From assembly GCA_945949085.1 (NCBI GenBank), contig CAMFDJ010000004.1:1-64000 (forward strand): a stretch of 64,000 bases of DNA, read 5' to 3'. Source of the stretch: an uncultured Lachnospiraceae bacterium. GTDB taxonomy: Bacteria; Bacillota; Clostridia; Lachnospirales; Lachnospiraceae. Both the position numbers and the translations under genes were made by a program. Shown piece after piece: positions 1-8,312 of the stretch (positions are counted from its first letter, which is position 1; each line of letters starts with the position of its first letter). The notes under the pieces are model-generated. The model was not told the origin of the DNA and searched no databases. It saw only the letters and a program-made list of their open reading frames with translations.

Positions 1-45
1 TTATCACAAAGTGGTGTTCTCTTTTCATTTAATCCGAATAAAATT

Positions 46-1206
46 TTACGCTAGCGCTTTTCTATAGATCTCAATGATATCTTCCTTACTCAGCGGAACA
101 AAGCTGCCTTTGCAACCATCACAGGCCTTCTGTGCCATCACTTCAAAATTCTTTTCATCTGTGATGCCGACACCGCGCAGACTACTCGGAATTCCCATTG
201 TCTCAAAGAAGAACTTCCGAAGCGCATCAATTCCGGCACGAGCCAGCGCATAATCGTCATCTCCGGAAAGTCCCCAGACATTCTTTGCAAACTGCACGAA
301 ATAAGGCAATGTGTCATCATTTAAGATATATTCCATCCATGCCGGTGTCAGAATGGCAAGTCCTTCCCCATGTGTAATGTCATAAAAAGCACTCAGCTCA
401 TGCTCCATCGGATGAATGCACCATGCCGGCGAGCAGCCTGCTCCTACCACACCGTTAATCGCATGGGTACCTGCCCACATCAGATTCGCACGGGCATCAT
501 AATTGTCAGGCTCAGCAAGTGCAATCGGACCGTTTTTGATCATTGTGCGAAGGAGTCCTTCTGCCATAAATTTCTGGCAATCCGCATTATCCATAGAGAA
601 ATAATTCTCCATCGTGTGGCTCATCATATCTGCTGTTCCGGCAGCTGTCTGTTTTTTGGAAACGGAACAGGTATACTCCGGATCCAGAATAGACATTGTC
701 GGCACCATATGCGGTGAACCGGTTCCCCATTTCTCATTCTTAGATAAATCGGAAATAACAGCAAACGAATCCATTTCCGTTCCGGTAGCCGATAAGGTCA
801 GAATATCAAAAATCGGAAGCGCCTGTGTAATCTTGCCTGCATCAAGCACAAGATCCCATGCGTCGCCGTCATACTTTGCTCCGGCAGCAATGACCTTGGC
901 GCAGTCGATGGTACTTCCGCCTCCGATGGCAAGCACCATGTCAATCTGTTCTTTTTTACAGATTTCGACGCCGCTGCGGACCGATTCGATACGTGGATTT
1001 GGTTCTACGCCGCTCAGTTCAAAAATCTCCATTCCCGCATCTTTCAGAATGGCAATGGCATTGTCGTAAATACCGTTTTTCTTGATGGAGCCTCCGCCAT
1101 AGACCAGCAAAACTTTCTTCCCGTACGCTGCAAGTTCTGATAAATAGGAGATGGCACCTTTCCCAAAATGGATTTTTGTTGGAATCTGCATTGAAAAATT
1201 GTACAT
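46..1206 (-). CDS. Iron-containing NADPH-dependent alcohol dehydrogenase (BdhA/YqhD type)
   Basis: Predicted cytosolic group III alcohol/aldehyde oxidoreductase of 386 residues, the usual family length, likely reducing short aldehydes such as butyraldehyde to alcohols with NADPH. Visible motifs are GGGS at 37-40 and GGGSTIDCAK near 96-104 (dinucleotide binding). The metal ligands correspond to D193, H197, H265 and H279, inside TADMMSH, IHPMEHE and ITHGEG. The start is supported by AAAAGGAGG upstream of ATG. It appears monocistronic, with a -10-like TATACT about 50 bases upstream and a terminator hairpin separating it from the HD-hydrolase gene. The physiological substrate is not determined by the sequence; 1,3-propanediol or butanol dehydrogenase are equally possible names. 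Confidence 0.9.
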   Translation of the reverse strand: MYNFSMQIPTKIHFGKGAISYLSELAAYGKKVLLVYGGGSIKKNGIYDNAIAILKDAGMEIFELSGVEPNPRIESVRSGVEICKKEQIDMVLAIGGGSTIDCAKVIAAGAKYDGDAWDLVLDAGKITQALPIFDILTLSATGTEMDSFAVISDLSKNEKWGTGSPHMVPTMSILDPEYTCSVSKKQTAAGTADMMSHTMENYFSMDNADCQKFMAEGLLRTMIKNGPIALAEPDNYDARANLMWAGTHAINGVVGAGCSPAWCIHPMEHELSAFYDITHGEGLAILTPAWMEYILNDDTLPYFVQFAKNVWGLSGDDDYALARAGIDALRKFFFETMGIPSSLRGVGITDEKNFEVMAQKACDGCKGSFVPLSKEDIIEIYRKALA

Positions 1207-1254
1207 AAAGTAGTTCCTCCTTTTCCGTGATTGTTTTTGTTTCCCGTATGTATC

Positions 1255-1260
1255 AGTATA
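1255..1260 (-). promoter_or_regulatory. Possible -10 element for the alcohol dehydrogenase
   Basis: TATACT on the minus strand about 50 bases before the ATG. The -35 position (CAGACC-like, 17-base spacer) is poor, so this is a weak call. The rest of 1207-1498 is pyrimidine-rich, contains one terminator hairpin and no convincing gene. Confidence 0.3.
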
Positions 1261-1349
1261 TCATTTTTTGTGCTTCCGGTCTGCTGTTTCTTTTCTCTTT
1301 TTCTATTTTTCTGCTTACTTTTTTGTTATTGCATTTTCCTCGTCGTTAT

Positions 1350-1389
1350 AACAAAATGGCAGGCTGTAGGATTCCTCCTTTCGCCTGCC
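1350..1389 (-). terminator. Terminator after the HD-hydrolase gene
   Basis: GGCAGGC (1358-1364) pairs with GCCTGCC (1383-1389), with a second inner AGGA/TCCT pairing; on the minus strand it is followed by ATTTTGTT. It lies about 110 bases beyond the stop of the HD gene. The same GGCAGGC core occurs in the hairpin at 3461-3501. Confidence 0.6.
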
Positions 1390-1498
1390 GTATATCTGCT
1401 CATCTACACATTTGCACATTTAAAACATTATCTGATCATCTGCGTATTGATCCACTTGACCATTTATTTATCACCTATCTGCTTATCCGGATGCGCAT

Positions 1499-2095
1499 TT
1501 ACTGCTCCATCTGACGGGTAATCTCATCCTCGCATTCCGCCATCGCCTGCAGCGTCTTTCCCAGAAGGTCATCCAGCTCCCATCCAAGCTGCTGTGCGCC
1601 GCGCTCGATGACCTCTCTCGAGCACCCCGCCGCAAAGCCTTTACTCTTATACTTTTTCTTCAGCGACTTCAGTTCCATGTCCTTCGTACTCTTGGAGGGA
1701 CGCATGAGAGCCGCCGCCCAAATCAGACCGGTCAGTTCATCTGCCGCAAAAAGCACCTTTTCCATCTCATGCTCCGGCTTTACATCAATCGTCACACCGC
1801 AGCCCACAGTAATACCATAACCATGCGAACATACCGCATGGATGATTTCCTCCGAAACACCGGCTTTTCGCAGCAATTCCGGAGCTTTTAAGCAATGCTC
1901 CTGCGGATATAATTCAAAATCAATATCGTGGAGAAGACCTACAATGCCCCAGAATTCTTCCTCATCTCCGTATCCGAGCTTTTTCGCAAACCATTTCATG
2001 ACAGCCTCGACCGTCAGTGCATGCTGGATATGAAACGGGTCTTTATTATATTCCTGAAGCAGCGTATATGCCTCTTCTCTGGTGATGTTTCCCAT
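1499..2095 (-). CDS. HD-domain hydrolase (HDIG family)
   Basis: 198-residue soluble metal-dependent phosphohydrolase-like protein. The HD fold residues are visible as H25 (in IQHALTVE), H56-D57 (in LLHDID) and the histidine of CSHGYG near 91. Proteins of this subfamily are widespread in Clostridia; the substrate, probably a nucleotide or other phosphoester, is not known. Ribosome site AAGGAGG lies 8-9 bases before ATG. The gene starts 38 bases after the stop of the PatB-like gene on the same strand, so the two are probably co-transcribed. No membrane segment or extra domain is seen. Confidence 0.82.
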   Translation of the reverse strand: MGNITREEAYTLLQEYNKDPFHIQHALTVEAVMKWFAKKLGYGDEEEFWGIVGLLHDIDFELYPQEHCLKAPELLRKAGVSEEIIHAVCSHGYGITVGCGVTIDVKPEHEMEKVLFAADELTGLIWAAALMRPSKSTKDMELKSLKKKYKSKGFAAGCSREVIERGAQQLGWELDDLLGKTLQAMAECEDEITRQMEQ

Positions 2096-2133
2096 GGTGT
2101 GGATTCCTCCTTATCATCTTAAGATTTCCAGTC

Positions 2134-3387
2134 CTATTTTAGCACCTTTCCCTCATTTTGGGAAAGAAACTTTGAAAAACTACCTTCGTTGTCACTTGCC
2201 GTCTGCAAGCTGTGCTTTACCGCCTCCGCAAGCTGCGTAAGTGCCTGTGCAAGGACTGACCGCGGTGAGGCGATATTGATGCGTTCAAAGGCTGCAGATT
2301 CCTTTCCAAAAATGATCCCCGGATCAAGCCAGAGCTTTGCATCGTCCTCCACGATTCTTTTCAGCTCCCGGTAGCTTGTGGAAATGCGACTAAAATCCAG
2401 CCAGACCAGATAAGTCCCTTCCGGCTCAATCAACCTGATCTCCGGCAGATTCTTCTTTAGATAATCCCGCACAAAATCAAGATTTCCCTGCAGATAGGCA
2501 CGCAGCTGTTCATGCCACTGCCCCCCTGTCTCATAGACTGTCTGTGTTGCCAGAAGTCCCAGCGTATTTGCCTGCGAATAGCCTGCTGCCGCATTCTGTT
2601 TCCGGTACTTTTCGCGCAATTCCGGATTCGGAATAAAGATATTGGCAACCTGAAGCCCTGCCAGATTGAAGGATTTGCTGGCGGATGTCCCCATCACTGC
2701 AATCTGTGCAAACCGCTCATCCACTGAGAGAAAAGGATGGAACCGATATCCCTCATATGTAAAATCACAGTGTATCTCATCCGAAAAGACAAGCACATTA
2801 TGTCGAAGGCAGATTTCTCCGATCTTTGCAAGCTCCTCCTCGCTCCATACTCTGCCGACAGGATTGTGCGGATTGCAAAGAAGAAACAGCTTCACATCAT
2901 TTTCAACGATTTTTCTCTCGAAATCGTCGTAATCCATCCGGTATCTGCCATTCTCATTGATCAGAGCACTGTTTACCAGCTTTCTTTTATTGTCTGTGAT
3001 GAGTTCGCTGAAAGGATAATACACCGGTTGCTGGATGATGACAGCGTCGCCTTCTTTTGTGAACGCATTGATTGCAACCGCGATCGCATAGACAACGCCC
3101 GGCGTGACGGTATTCCATTCCGACCGGAGCGTAATTCCGTGATGCTCTGAAAACCATCCCGTCAGCGCACGATAGTAATCTTCCTTTGGATCTGTGTATC
3201 CGAAAATCCCGTGATCGATCCGCTTTTTGAGAACCGAAAGTATCTCTTCCGGCAGGGCAAAATCCATATCTGCCACCCAGAGCGGCAGAAGGTCTTCTCT
3301 ACCCTTCCGCTCTCTGCCAAAGTCAAATTTCAGGCTGGAAGTGCCTTTTCTGTCAATTACACGGTCAAAATCATATACTGCTGCCAT
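2134..3387 (-). CDS. PatB/MalY-type PLP-dependent C-S lyase/aminotransferase
   Basis: 417-residue fold-type I PLP enzyme of the MalY/PatB subfamily, expected to cleave cystathionine or cysteine S-conjugates to thiol, pyruvate and ammonia, or to transaminate. Visible residues are WVADMDF near 37-43, N175 in CNPHNPVGRVW, D203 in FSDEIHCDF and the Schiff-base K238 in GTSASKSFN. A tail of about 25 residues after the expected C terminus is rich in S, N and K and looks unstructured. Start supported by AGAGGAC about 6 bases before ATG. Neighbouring HD-hydrolase gene follows closely downstream. Confidence 0.85.
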   Translation of the reverse strand: MAAVYDFDRVIDRKGTSSLKFDFGRERKGREDLLPLWVADMDFALPEEILSVLKKRIDHGIFGYTDPKEDYYRALTGWFSEHHGITLRSEWNTVTPGVVYAIAVAINAFTKEGDAVIIQQPVYYPFSELITDNKRKLVNSALINENGRYRMDYDDFERKIVENDVKLFLLCNPHNPVGRVWSEEELAKIGEICLRHNVLVFSDEIHCDFTYEGYRFHPFLSVDERFAQIAVMGTSASKSFNLAGLQVANIFIPNPELREKYRKQNAAAGYSQANTLGLLATQTVYETGGQWHEQLRAYLQGNLDFVRDYLKKNLPEIRLIEPEGTYLVWLDFSRISTSYRELKRIVEDDAKLWLDPGIIFGKESAAFERINIASPRSVLAQALTQLAEAVKHSLQTASDNEGSFSKFLSQNEGKVLK

Positions 3388-3433
3388 TTCTCTGTCCTCT
3401 TTTCTGCAACTTCTTACCTTGGTGTCATTATAA

Positions 3434-3982
3434 AGGTTTCATCATTTTTCGGTAGGGGGCAAAAAAATATGGCAGGCTATAGAAAATGTCTATAACCTGC
3501 CCGGTTATACAATCAGAGGACAAAAAGTTATTCTGGATTCTGACCTTGCAAAGATTTATGGGTATGAAACAAAAAGACTGAATGAGCAGGTAAAGCGTAA
3601 CAAACAAAAGTTTCCAGAAGATTTTATGTTTCAACTTATTGATGATGAAGTGAGTATTTTGTGGTCGCAAAATGCGATCGCAAATATTAATCCAATGTCA
3701 CGAAGCAATCCCTTTGTCTTTACAGAGCAAGGAGTTTATATGTTAATGGCTGTACTAAAAGGCGAATTAGCATCTTCTCAAAGCATCGTTTTGATCCGCG
3801 CATTTAAGAGCATGAAAGACTACCTATCCGATAACAAAATGCTTATCTCATCTGATGAGTTCTATAATCTTGCCGCTATAACAGCTCAAAACACTTCGGA
3901 TATTGCCAAGATCAAAGAGGAAATGGTCACAAAATCAGACCTTGAAGAATTATTAAAGAATCCTTCACTTGTATTAAGATAG
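3434..3982 (+). pseudogene. ORF6N-domain protein remnant (phage/plasmid antirepressor-like)
   Basis: The open frame reads YTIRGQKVILDSDLAKIYG near its beginning and FPEDFMFQL and PFVFTEQGVYMLMAVL further on, which is the ORF6N DNA-binding domain found in phage and mobile-element antirepressors. The frame is open from 3434 but has no ATG, GTG or TTG before the domain; the only ATG ahead of it (3469) is out of frame and stops after eight codons. The first in-frame ATG at 3626 would cut the domain. The protein also stops soon after a short coiled segment (ending NPSLVLR), where relatives usually continue with a second domain. I read it as truncated at both ends. Confidence 0.7.
3461..3501 (-). 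terminator. Orphan intrinsic terminator overlapping the ORF6N remnant
   Basis: Thirteen-base arms, GGCAGGCTATAGA (3471-3483) and TCTATAACCTGCC (3489-3501), with a 5-base loop and one wobble pair. On the minus strand it is followed by ATATTTTTTT. No minus-strand gene ends just upstream of it, and spoVT already has its own terminator at 3991-4031. Confidence 0.65.
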
Positions 3983-3990
3983 TGATATAT

Positions 3991-4031
3991 GAAAAAAGGC
4001 TGTTGCACTTTGTCATCCGTACAACAGACCT
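3991..4031 (-). terminator. spoVT terminator
   Basis: AGGTCTGTTG pairs with CAACAGCCT across a loop, followed on the minus strand by TTTTTTC. It begins 26 bases after the spoVT stop codon. Confidence 0.75.
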
Positions 4032-4056
4032 CCTATCTCCCATTTATTTCCTTTCT

Positions 4057-4602
4057 CTACTGCTCCATCTGTCTGCCCAGAAACCCTGCTGCCGACATAA
4101 CCAGTTTTTTCTCCACTTCACCCATCTTTTCCTTCTGGCTGCTTGATGCCAGTATGACCACGCCAATGACATCGCCCTCCGTCAGGATCGGCGCCGAAAC
4201 AAATTGTTCTATATCCTCTGTCACCTCTGTTGAAATTGCCACAAACTGCTTTTCTCCCCTGACAGCCTGCACGACCTGCCGCTGGGCAAGCGTATCTTCC
4301 ATGTCGCGGCTTAATGGTTTTCCAAGAAGGTATTTTAAACCTCCGCTGACTGCAATGAACTGATCCCTGTCTGCAATCAGTGCAATCCGCCCTGAGACCT
4401 GCGAAAGGCTTTCCGCATATTGCTTCGCAAAGGTGGTCATCTCCCCGATCGGAGAGTATTTTTTCAAAATAATCTCTCCCTCTCTATCGGTAAATATTTC
4501 CAGCGGGTCACTCTCCCGAATCCGCAGTGTCCTTCTGATCTCCTTAGGAATGACAACTCTGCCCAGATCGTCAATCCTTCTGACAATTCCTGTCGCTTTC
4601 AT
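4057..4602 (-). CDS. spoVT: Stage V sporulation protein T (AbrB-family regulator with GAF-like sensor)
   Basis: 181-residue transcription factor. Residues 1-50 form the AbrB swapped-hairpin DNA-binding domain (MKATGIVRRIDDLGRVVIPK, RTLRIRESDPLEIF); residues 55-181 form the GAF-like domain ending in AAGFLGRQMEQ, which matches the family hallmark. In Bacillus it tunes forespore genes and spore coat and germination functions; in Clostridia it is also needed for sporulation. I chose the ATG at 4602 because GGAGGAG sits 7 bases upstream and the family begins MKATG; an upstream in-frame start would add 28 unrelated residues. Suggests a spore-forming lineage. Confidence 0.95.
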   Translation of the reverse strand: MKATGIVRRIDDLGRVVIPKEIRRTLRIRESDPLEIFTDREGEIILKKYSPIGEMTTFAKQYAESLSQVSGRIALIADRDQFIAVSGGLKYLLGKPLSRDMEDTLAQRQVVQAVRGEKQFVAISTEVTEDIEQFVSAPILTEGDVIGVVILASSSQKEKMGEVEKKLVMSAAGFLGRQMEQ

Positions 4603-4724
4603 ATGGTATCTCCTCCATTTTACTTTCATTTTTTCCTGTGGAACTATTATTTGTAAATGGTGGAATTTTATACCTTGAAAAATCACCCGGTAATGTCCTT
4701 TTCACACTTCTGCCTTTCCTGATT

Positions 4725-5534
4725 TCATTGCAGAAGTGCATTCCCAATTCCATATTTCTCTGCCAATGTCCGGATGCTGTCATCCTCATAAGAAGCTTTC
4801 AAAAAGGCATTTGCCTTCTCTGTCAGATCGGAATCCTTGCGAAATCCAATGCAGATTGTTTCGTCGCTCACCGCAATCTCAAATCCCAGATCACTGTATT
4901 CCTGTTTGTCATCCGTATAGTAAGCTGCCATGATCACGTCTATTACCGTGGCGTCCGCCTTCTTCTCGCTCACACTCTGCAGCGCTTCCTTCTGCGTAGA
5001 AAAAGCGGTGTAACGATATTTCTTTTCCTTGAGGATCGACTCACCTACAGAACCTGCCTCCACCGCAAACAACAAATGCTGACACGATTCGACTGTGGGA
5101 TATTCGCCGAGTTCGCCGCCGCGCAGCACAACCACCTGCGCATTGGAAAGATAAGAATCGGAGCAGGAAATTGTCTCCTTGAGCTCATCTGTCATCGTCA
5201 TACCGTTCCAGATACAGTCGATATCTCCCTTTTCGAGAAGTTCCGTCTTTTTATCCCAATCGATTTCAACAAATTCCAGCGACACACCTAAATATGCGGC
5301 AAAAGCCTCTGCCAGCTCGGCATCAAACCCGGTCCAGTCTTCCCCGTCCCGGTAATCCATCGGCGCAAAATCCGTAATACCGACAGTGAGTGTTCCCTTT
5401 TCCTGCACATACGCAAGATCCGACTGTCCCTGCACGATCGCAGAAGATGCCGCACTGTCATCCCGTGCGCATCCGCTCAGCAAAAACACGGTAAGCGCAG
5501 ACAAAATTCCAATCTTCCAAATATGTTTTCTCAT
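4725..5534 (-). CDS. Extracellular amino-acid-type solute-binding lipoprotein (SBP family 3)
   Basis: 269-residue lipoprotein: signal peptide with lipobox LLSGC (C22), then a two-lobe type 3 periplasmic-binding fold (GTLTVGITDFAPMDY near 50, AFAAYLGV, GDIDCIWNGMTMTD, ATVIDVIMAAYY). Family members bind polar amino acids for ABC uptake. No permease or ATPase gene is nearby; instead the gene follows two hybrid histidine kinases on the same strand (108-base gap), so it could present a ligand to a sensor or serve a transporter encoded elsewhere. Start chosen at 5534 because AAAGGAG lies 6 bases upstream and the lipoprotein signal begins there; an earlier in-frame start adds 36 non-signal residues. 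Confidence 0.88.
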   Translation of the reverse strand: MRKHIWKIGILSALTVFLLSGCARDDSAASSAIVQGQSDLAYVQEKGTLTVGITDFAPMDYRDGEDWTGFDAELAEAFAAYLGVSLEFVEIDWDKKTELLEKGDIDCIWNGMTMTDELKETISCSDSYLSNAQVVVLRGGELGEYPTVESCQHLLFAVEAGSVGESILKEKKYRYTAFSTQKEALQSVSEKKADATVIDVIMAAYYTDDKQEYSDLGFEIAVSDETICIGFRKDSDLTEKANAFLKASYEDDSIRTLAEKYGIGNALLQ

Positions 5535-5642
5535 AATATCTCCTTTTTTTAACTGCGAAACGTGAAAATACGTAGATGCAGATGTACGAGTTGCATAAAT
5601 CCCAAGCAGACTGCTATACAGAACAAATCGTTTCGCAGACAC

Positions 5643-8312
5643 CTAGTCTTTCAACATAAACAACAACCCGAAGCTCCCCGGTCCGCAGTTCGTCGAAATA
5701 GCCGGAGACGCTTTCTGGCGGATGATTTTCTCAAAGGTAACTATCTTTTTCACCTGTTCCTCAATCTCCTCCAGTTCCTCGTTTGTCAGCCCCGCATATG
5801 TAAGAAACAGGGTTTTTTTGTCGATTTCACGCATAGTACCCAGTGCAGACGCAATATATCTGCGCCATGCAATTTCCTTTGTTCCGATCCGAAGCGCAGC
5901 CACCTTCATACTGCTGTTTTTCAATATGATCTCCGGATGAATCATGAGTGCCTGGCACACTTGATCAATTTTGGGAGAAATTCTTCCGGACCGTGCCAGA
6001 TATTCTGTGTTGGTCACGACAAAGCTGGTTTTAATCCGTGATTTCATGTTTTCAAGTTCTTTTACAATGGCCGGCGCTGCCATTCCGTTTGCGGCATATT
6101 CCGCAGCCTGCAAGACCATAAGCCCCATCCCGCTGGATAAATGACCGGAGTCTATGACGATGACATTGTCAAATGTCTTTGAGGCCTCCAGCGCATTTCC
6201 ATACGCCTTGCTGACATGTCTGGCCATGACAATATGGATGATATACTGTGCTCTGGAAAGCTGCTCCGCAAAGAACTCCTCATACGCTTCCTCTCTCGGT
6301 TCTACCGAGCGCACATATCTTCCTTTTTCTCCTATATAAGAGAGAATCCCGTCTGTCTCTGCCTCTATGCCATCCAAAAATTCGCCGCCCTGCGTGACAA
6401 TCCGGTAAGGCATGATGGCGATCTGGTATTTCTCTATCAAATACTGCGGAATGTCACAGGTGCTGTCTGCAGAAATCATGAGCGGCAGCTTTCTCTTATG
6501 CTCCACAACCGGCGTCTCAAGCACTCCGGCAAAGTCGGAGGTGCTTATACGGCTGACATGTTCTTTGGGAAGATGACGCAAAACCTCCGTCTCCAGTTCC
6601 ATGCCGCTGATCGGTTTTTGCAGATAGCCGTCAAACCCTTCCCGCTTATAGAGTGCCCTGCTCTGTCCATCGGCGTTTGCCGTCAGGATCACGACGGGTG
6701 TACTCAGGTTGCGGCCTCCCGTCTGCTTACGGATCTCATGCAGGCATTCGATGCCATCCATGCCCGGCATCAGATGATCCATCAGTATCACATCGTATTG
6801 CATCTGAAGTGTTTTCTTCAGGCATTCTACGCCGCTTGCGGCGGTGTCGATCTGCACTTTGGTATCACGCAGAAGCTTTTCTTCGACCATCAGGTTTGCA
6901 TCATTGTCATCTACGATCAGAACATGTGCATTCGGTGCCTCAAAGCTCTGTTTGTACTGCTGCCTTGCATTCAGGGCATGCTTTGCCTCAAGATCGAGTT
7001 CACCTATCTGGGCTCCTCCAACAATCTCCTGCGGCAGCGTGATCACAAAGGTCGAACCCTTCATGTAGACACTGTTGACCGCGATCTCGCCTCCCATGAG
7101 CTCCACGAGCTGTTTCACAATGGAAAGACCGAGGCCCGTTCCTTCAATATAGCGGTTCTTTTCCTCATCCACTCTCTTAAACGCACTGAACAAAAACGGG
7201 ATGCTCTCTTTTTTGATTCCCATTCCGGTGTCTGTGACAGAATACGTGATCATCGCATGACCATCTTCCTGCCGCTTGCACGCAATGGATAACGTGACAG
7301 AGCCTTCCGATGTATATTTGACTGCGTTGTTCAGCACATTGATCAAAATCTGTTTGATCCGCACCTCATCCCCAAACAGGCGGGAAGGCATCTTCTGGTC
7401 CACATCAATGTGAAATTCCAAGCCCTTTTTCTGTGCCCCTATCCAGATCATATTGACAATGTCAGACAGCATATCCCCCATATCATATTCGACAGGCACA
7501 ATGTCCATCTTTCCGGATTCAATCTTTGACATGTCGAGTATATCATTGATCAGAGTCAGAAGCATCTTGCTGGCTCCCTGTATGCTTCTGGCATCCGAAG
7601 CCACCTCGTCCGATACTTCCTCGCGCAGAATCATCTCGTTCATACCGATGATGGTGTTGATCGGTGTCCGGATCTCATGACTCATACTGGAGAAGAAACG
7701 GCTTTGCATCCGGTTCAGTTCCTCAATCTCCTTTTTCTGTTTCTTTGCAAGTGCATTCTCCGAACGGAAGATTGCATTCTGAAACAGGATCATACCGCAT
7801 GTCAGTCCCGAAACAACCATCAGTGTCATGATGGAATCGATATATGCCACCTGCATCGTATGCTGGACCACCAGCTCCGGATGTGCGTATGCAATATAAT
7901 AGCACACCGCAAACAGACTGTAACCACAGATCAAAAGGACATATTTGACCTTATTCTCCACAACCAGACACACATAGACAACACCCAGCATAAACCAGAT
8001 CGGTGCACCTCCGTAAATGCCCCCGGCTGTCAGGAAATTAAACGGCAGCACCACACAGATGAGCAGAACTGCCGTAACGACCGCTCCCACCTGCGTCCGG
8101 TTATAGCAGACAGACAGATATGTGATGGCCGCAAATACAGCTAAGGCAATGACAAGTGCAATTGTATTGCCGATGCCCTCTCCCGATGCGATCCCGACAA
8201 TGATGCCGATCGCCAGACCAATCATACCGATCAGCATGATCAGGCGGAACAGGCGTTCCTGCAGATTCAGGTTTGGATTACCGATATCCCGTATCATTTC
8301 CTTTGGATTCAT
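5643..8312 (-). CDS. Hybrid sensor histidine kinase with receiver and C-terminal DegV domain
   Basis: 889 residues. About six membrane segments fill residues 20-180; HisKA follows with phospho-acceptor H212 (SHEIRTPIN), then HATPase (N box LINVLNNAVKY near 323-333, G boxes DTGMGI and GTGLGLSIV), and a receiver with D512 (MDHLMPGMDG) and KP at 566-567. Residues about 610-885 match a DegV lipid-binding domain (ADSTCDIP, DSGHLSSGMG, LARSGRIS, NCGPGSFG). DegV proteins bind fatty acids, as FakB subunits do. The start codon overlaps the preceding kinase stop by ATGA, so the two kinases are translationally coupled. Kinase-DegV fusion is unusual; a fatty-acid input or output is inference. Confidence 0.9.
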   Translation of the reverse strand: MNPKEMIRDIGNPNLNLQERLFRLIMLIGMIGLAIGIIVGIASGEGIGNTIALVIALAVFAAITYLSVCYNRTQVGAVVTAVLLICVVLPFNFLTAGGIYGGAPIWFMLGVVYVCLVVENKVKYVLLICGYSLFAVCYYIAYAHPELVVQHTMQVAYIDSIMTLMVVSGLTCGMILFQNAIFRSENALAKKQKKEIEELNRMQSRFFSSMSHEIRTPINTIIGMNEMILREEVSDEVASDARSIQGASKMLLTLINDILDMSKIESGKMDIVPVEYDMGDMLSDIVNMIWIGAQKKGLEFHIDVDQKMPSRLFGDEVRIKQILINVLNNAVKYTSEGSVTLSIACKRQEDGHAMITYSVTDTGMGIKKESIPFLFSAFKRVDEEKNRYIEGTGLGLSIVKQLVELMGGEIAVNSVYMKGSTFVITLPQEIVGGAQIGELDLEAKHALNARQQYKQSFEAPNAHVLIVDDNDANLMVEEKLLRDTKVQIDTAASGVECLKKTLQMQYDVILMDHLMPGMDGIECLHEIRKQTGGRNLSTPVVILTANADGQSRALYKREGFDGYLQKPISGMELETEVLRHLPKEHVSRISTSDFAGVLETPVVEHKRKLPLMISADSTCDIPQYLIEKYQIAIMPYRIVTQGGEFLDGIEAETDGILSYIGEKGRYVRSVEPREEAYEEFFAEQLSRAQYIIHIVMARHVSKAYGNALEASKTFDNVIVIDSGHLSSGMGLMVLQAAEYAANGMAAPAIVKELENMKSRIKTSFVVTNTEYLARSGRISPKIDQVCQALMIHPEIILKNSSMKVAALRIGTKEIAWRRYIASALGTMREIDKKTLFLTYAGLTNEELEEIEEQVKKIVTFEKIIRQKASPAISTNCGPGSFGLLFMLKD

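Noticed and set aside
1227..1521. Two overlapping plus-strand open frames rich in Phe and Leu
   Set aside because: They lie in a pyrimidine-rich intergenic region, cross the terminator hairpin and have no ribosome site.
4705..4738. Inverted repeat CACTTCTGC/GCAGAAGTG as terminator of the binding-protein gene
   Set aside because: It has a 16-base loop, overlaps the last codons, and is not followed by a T-run on the minus strand.
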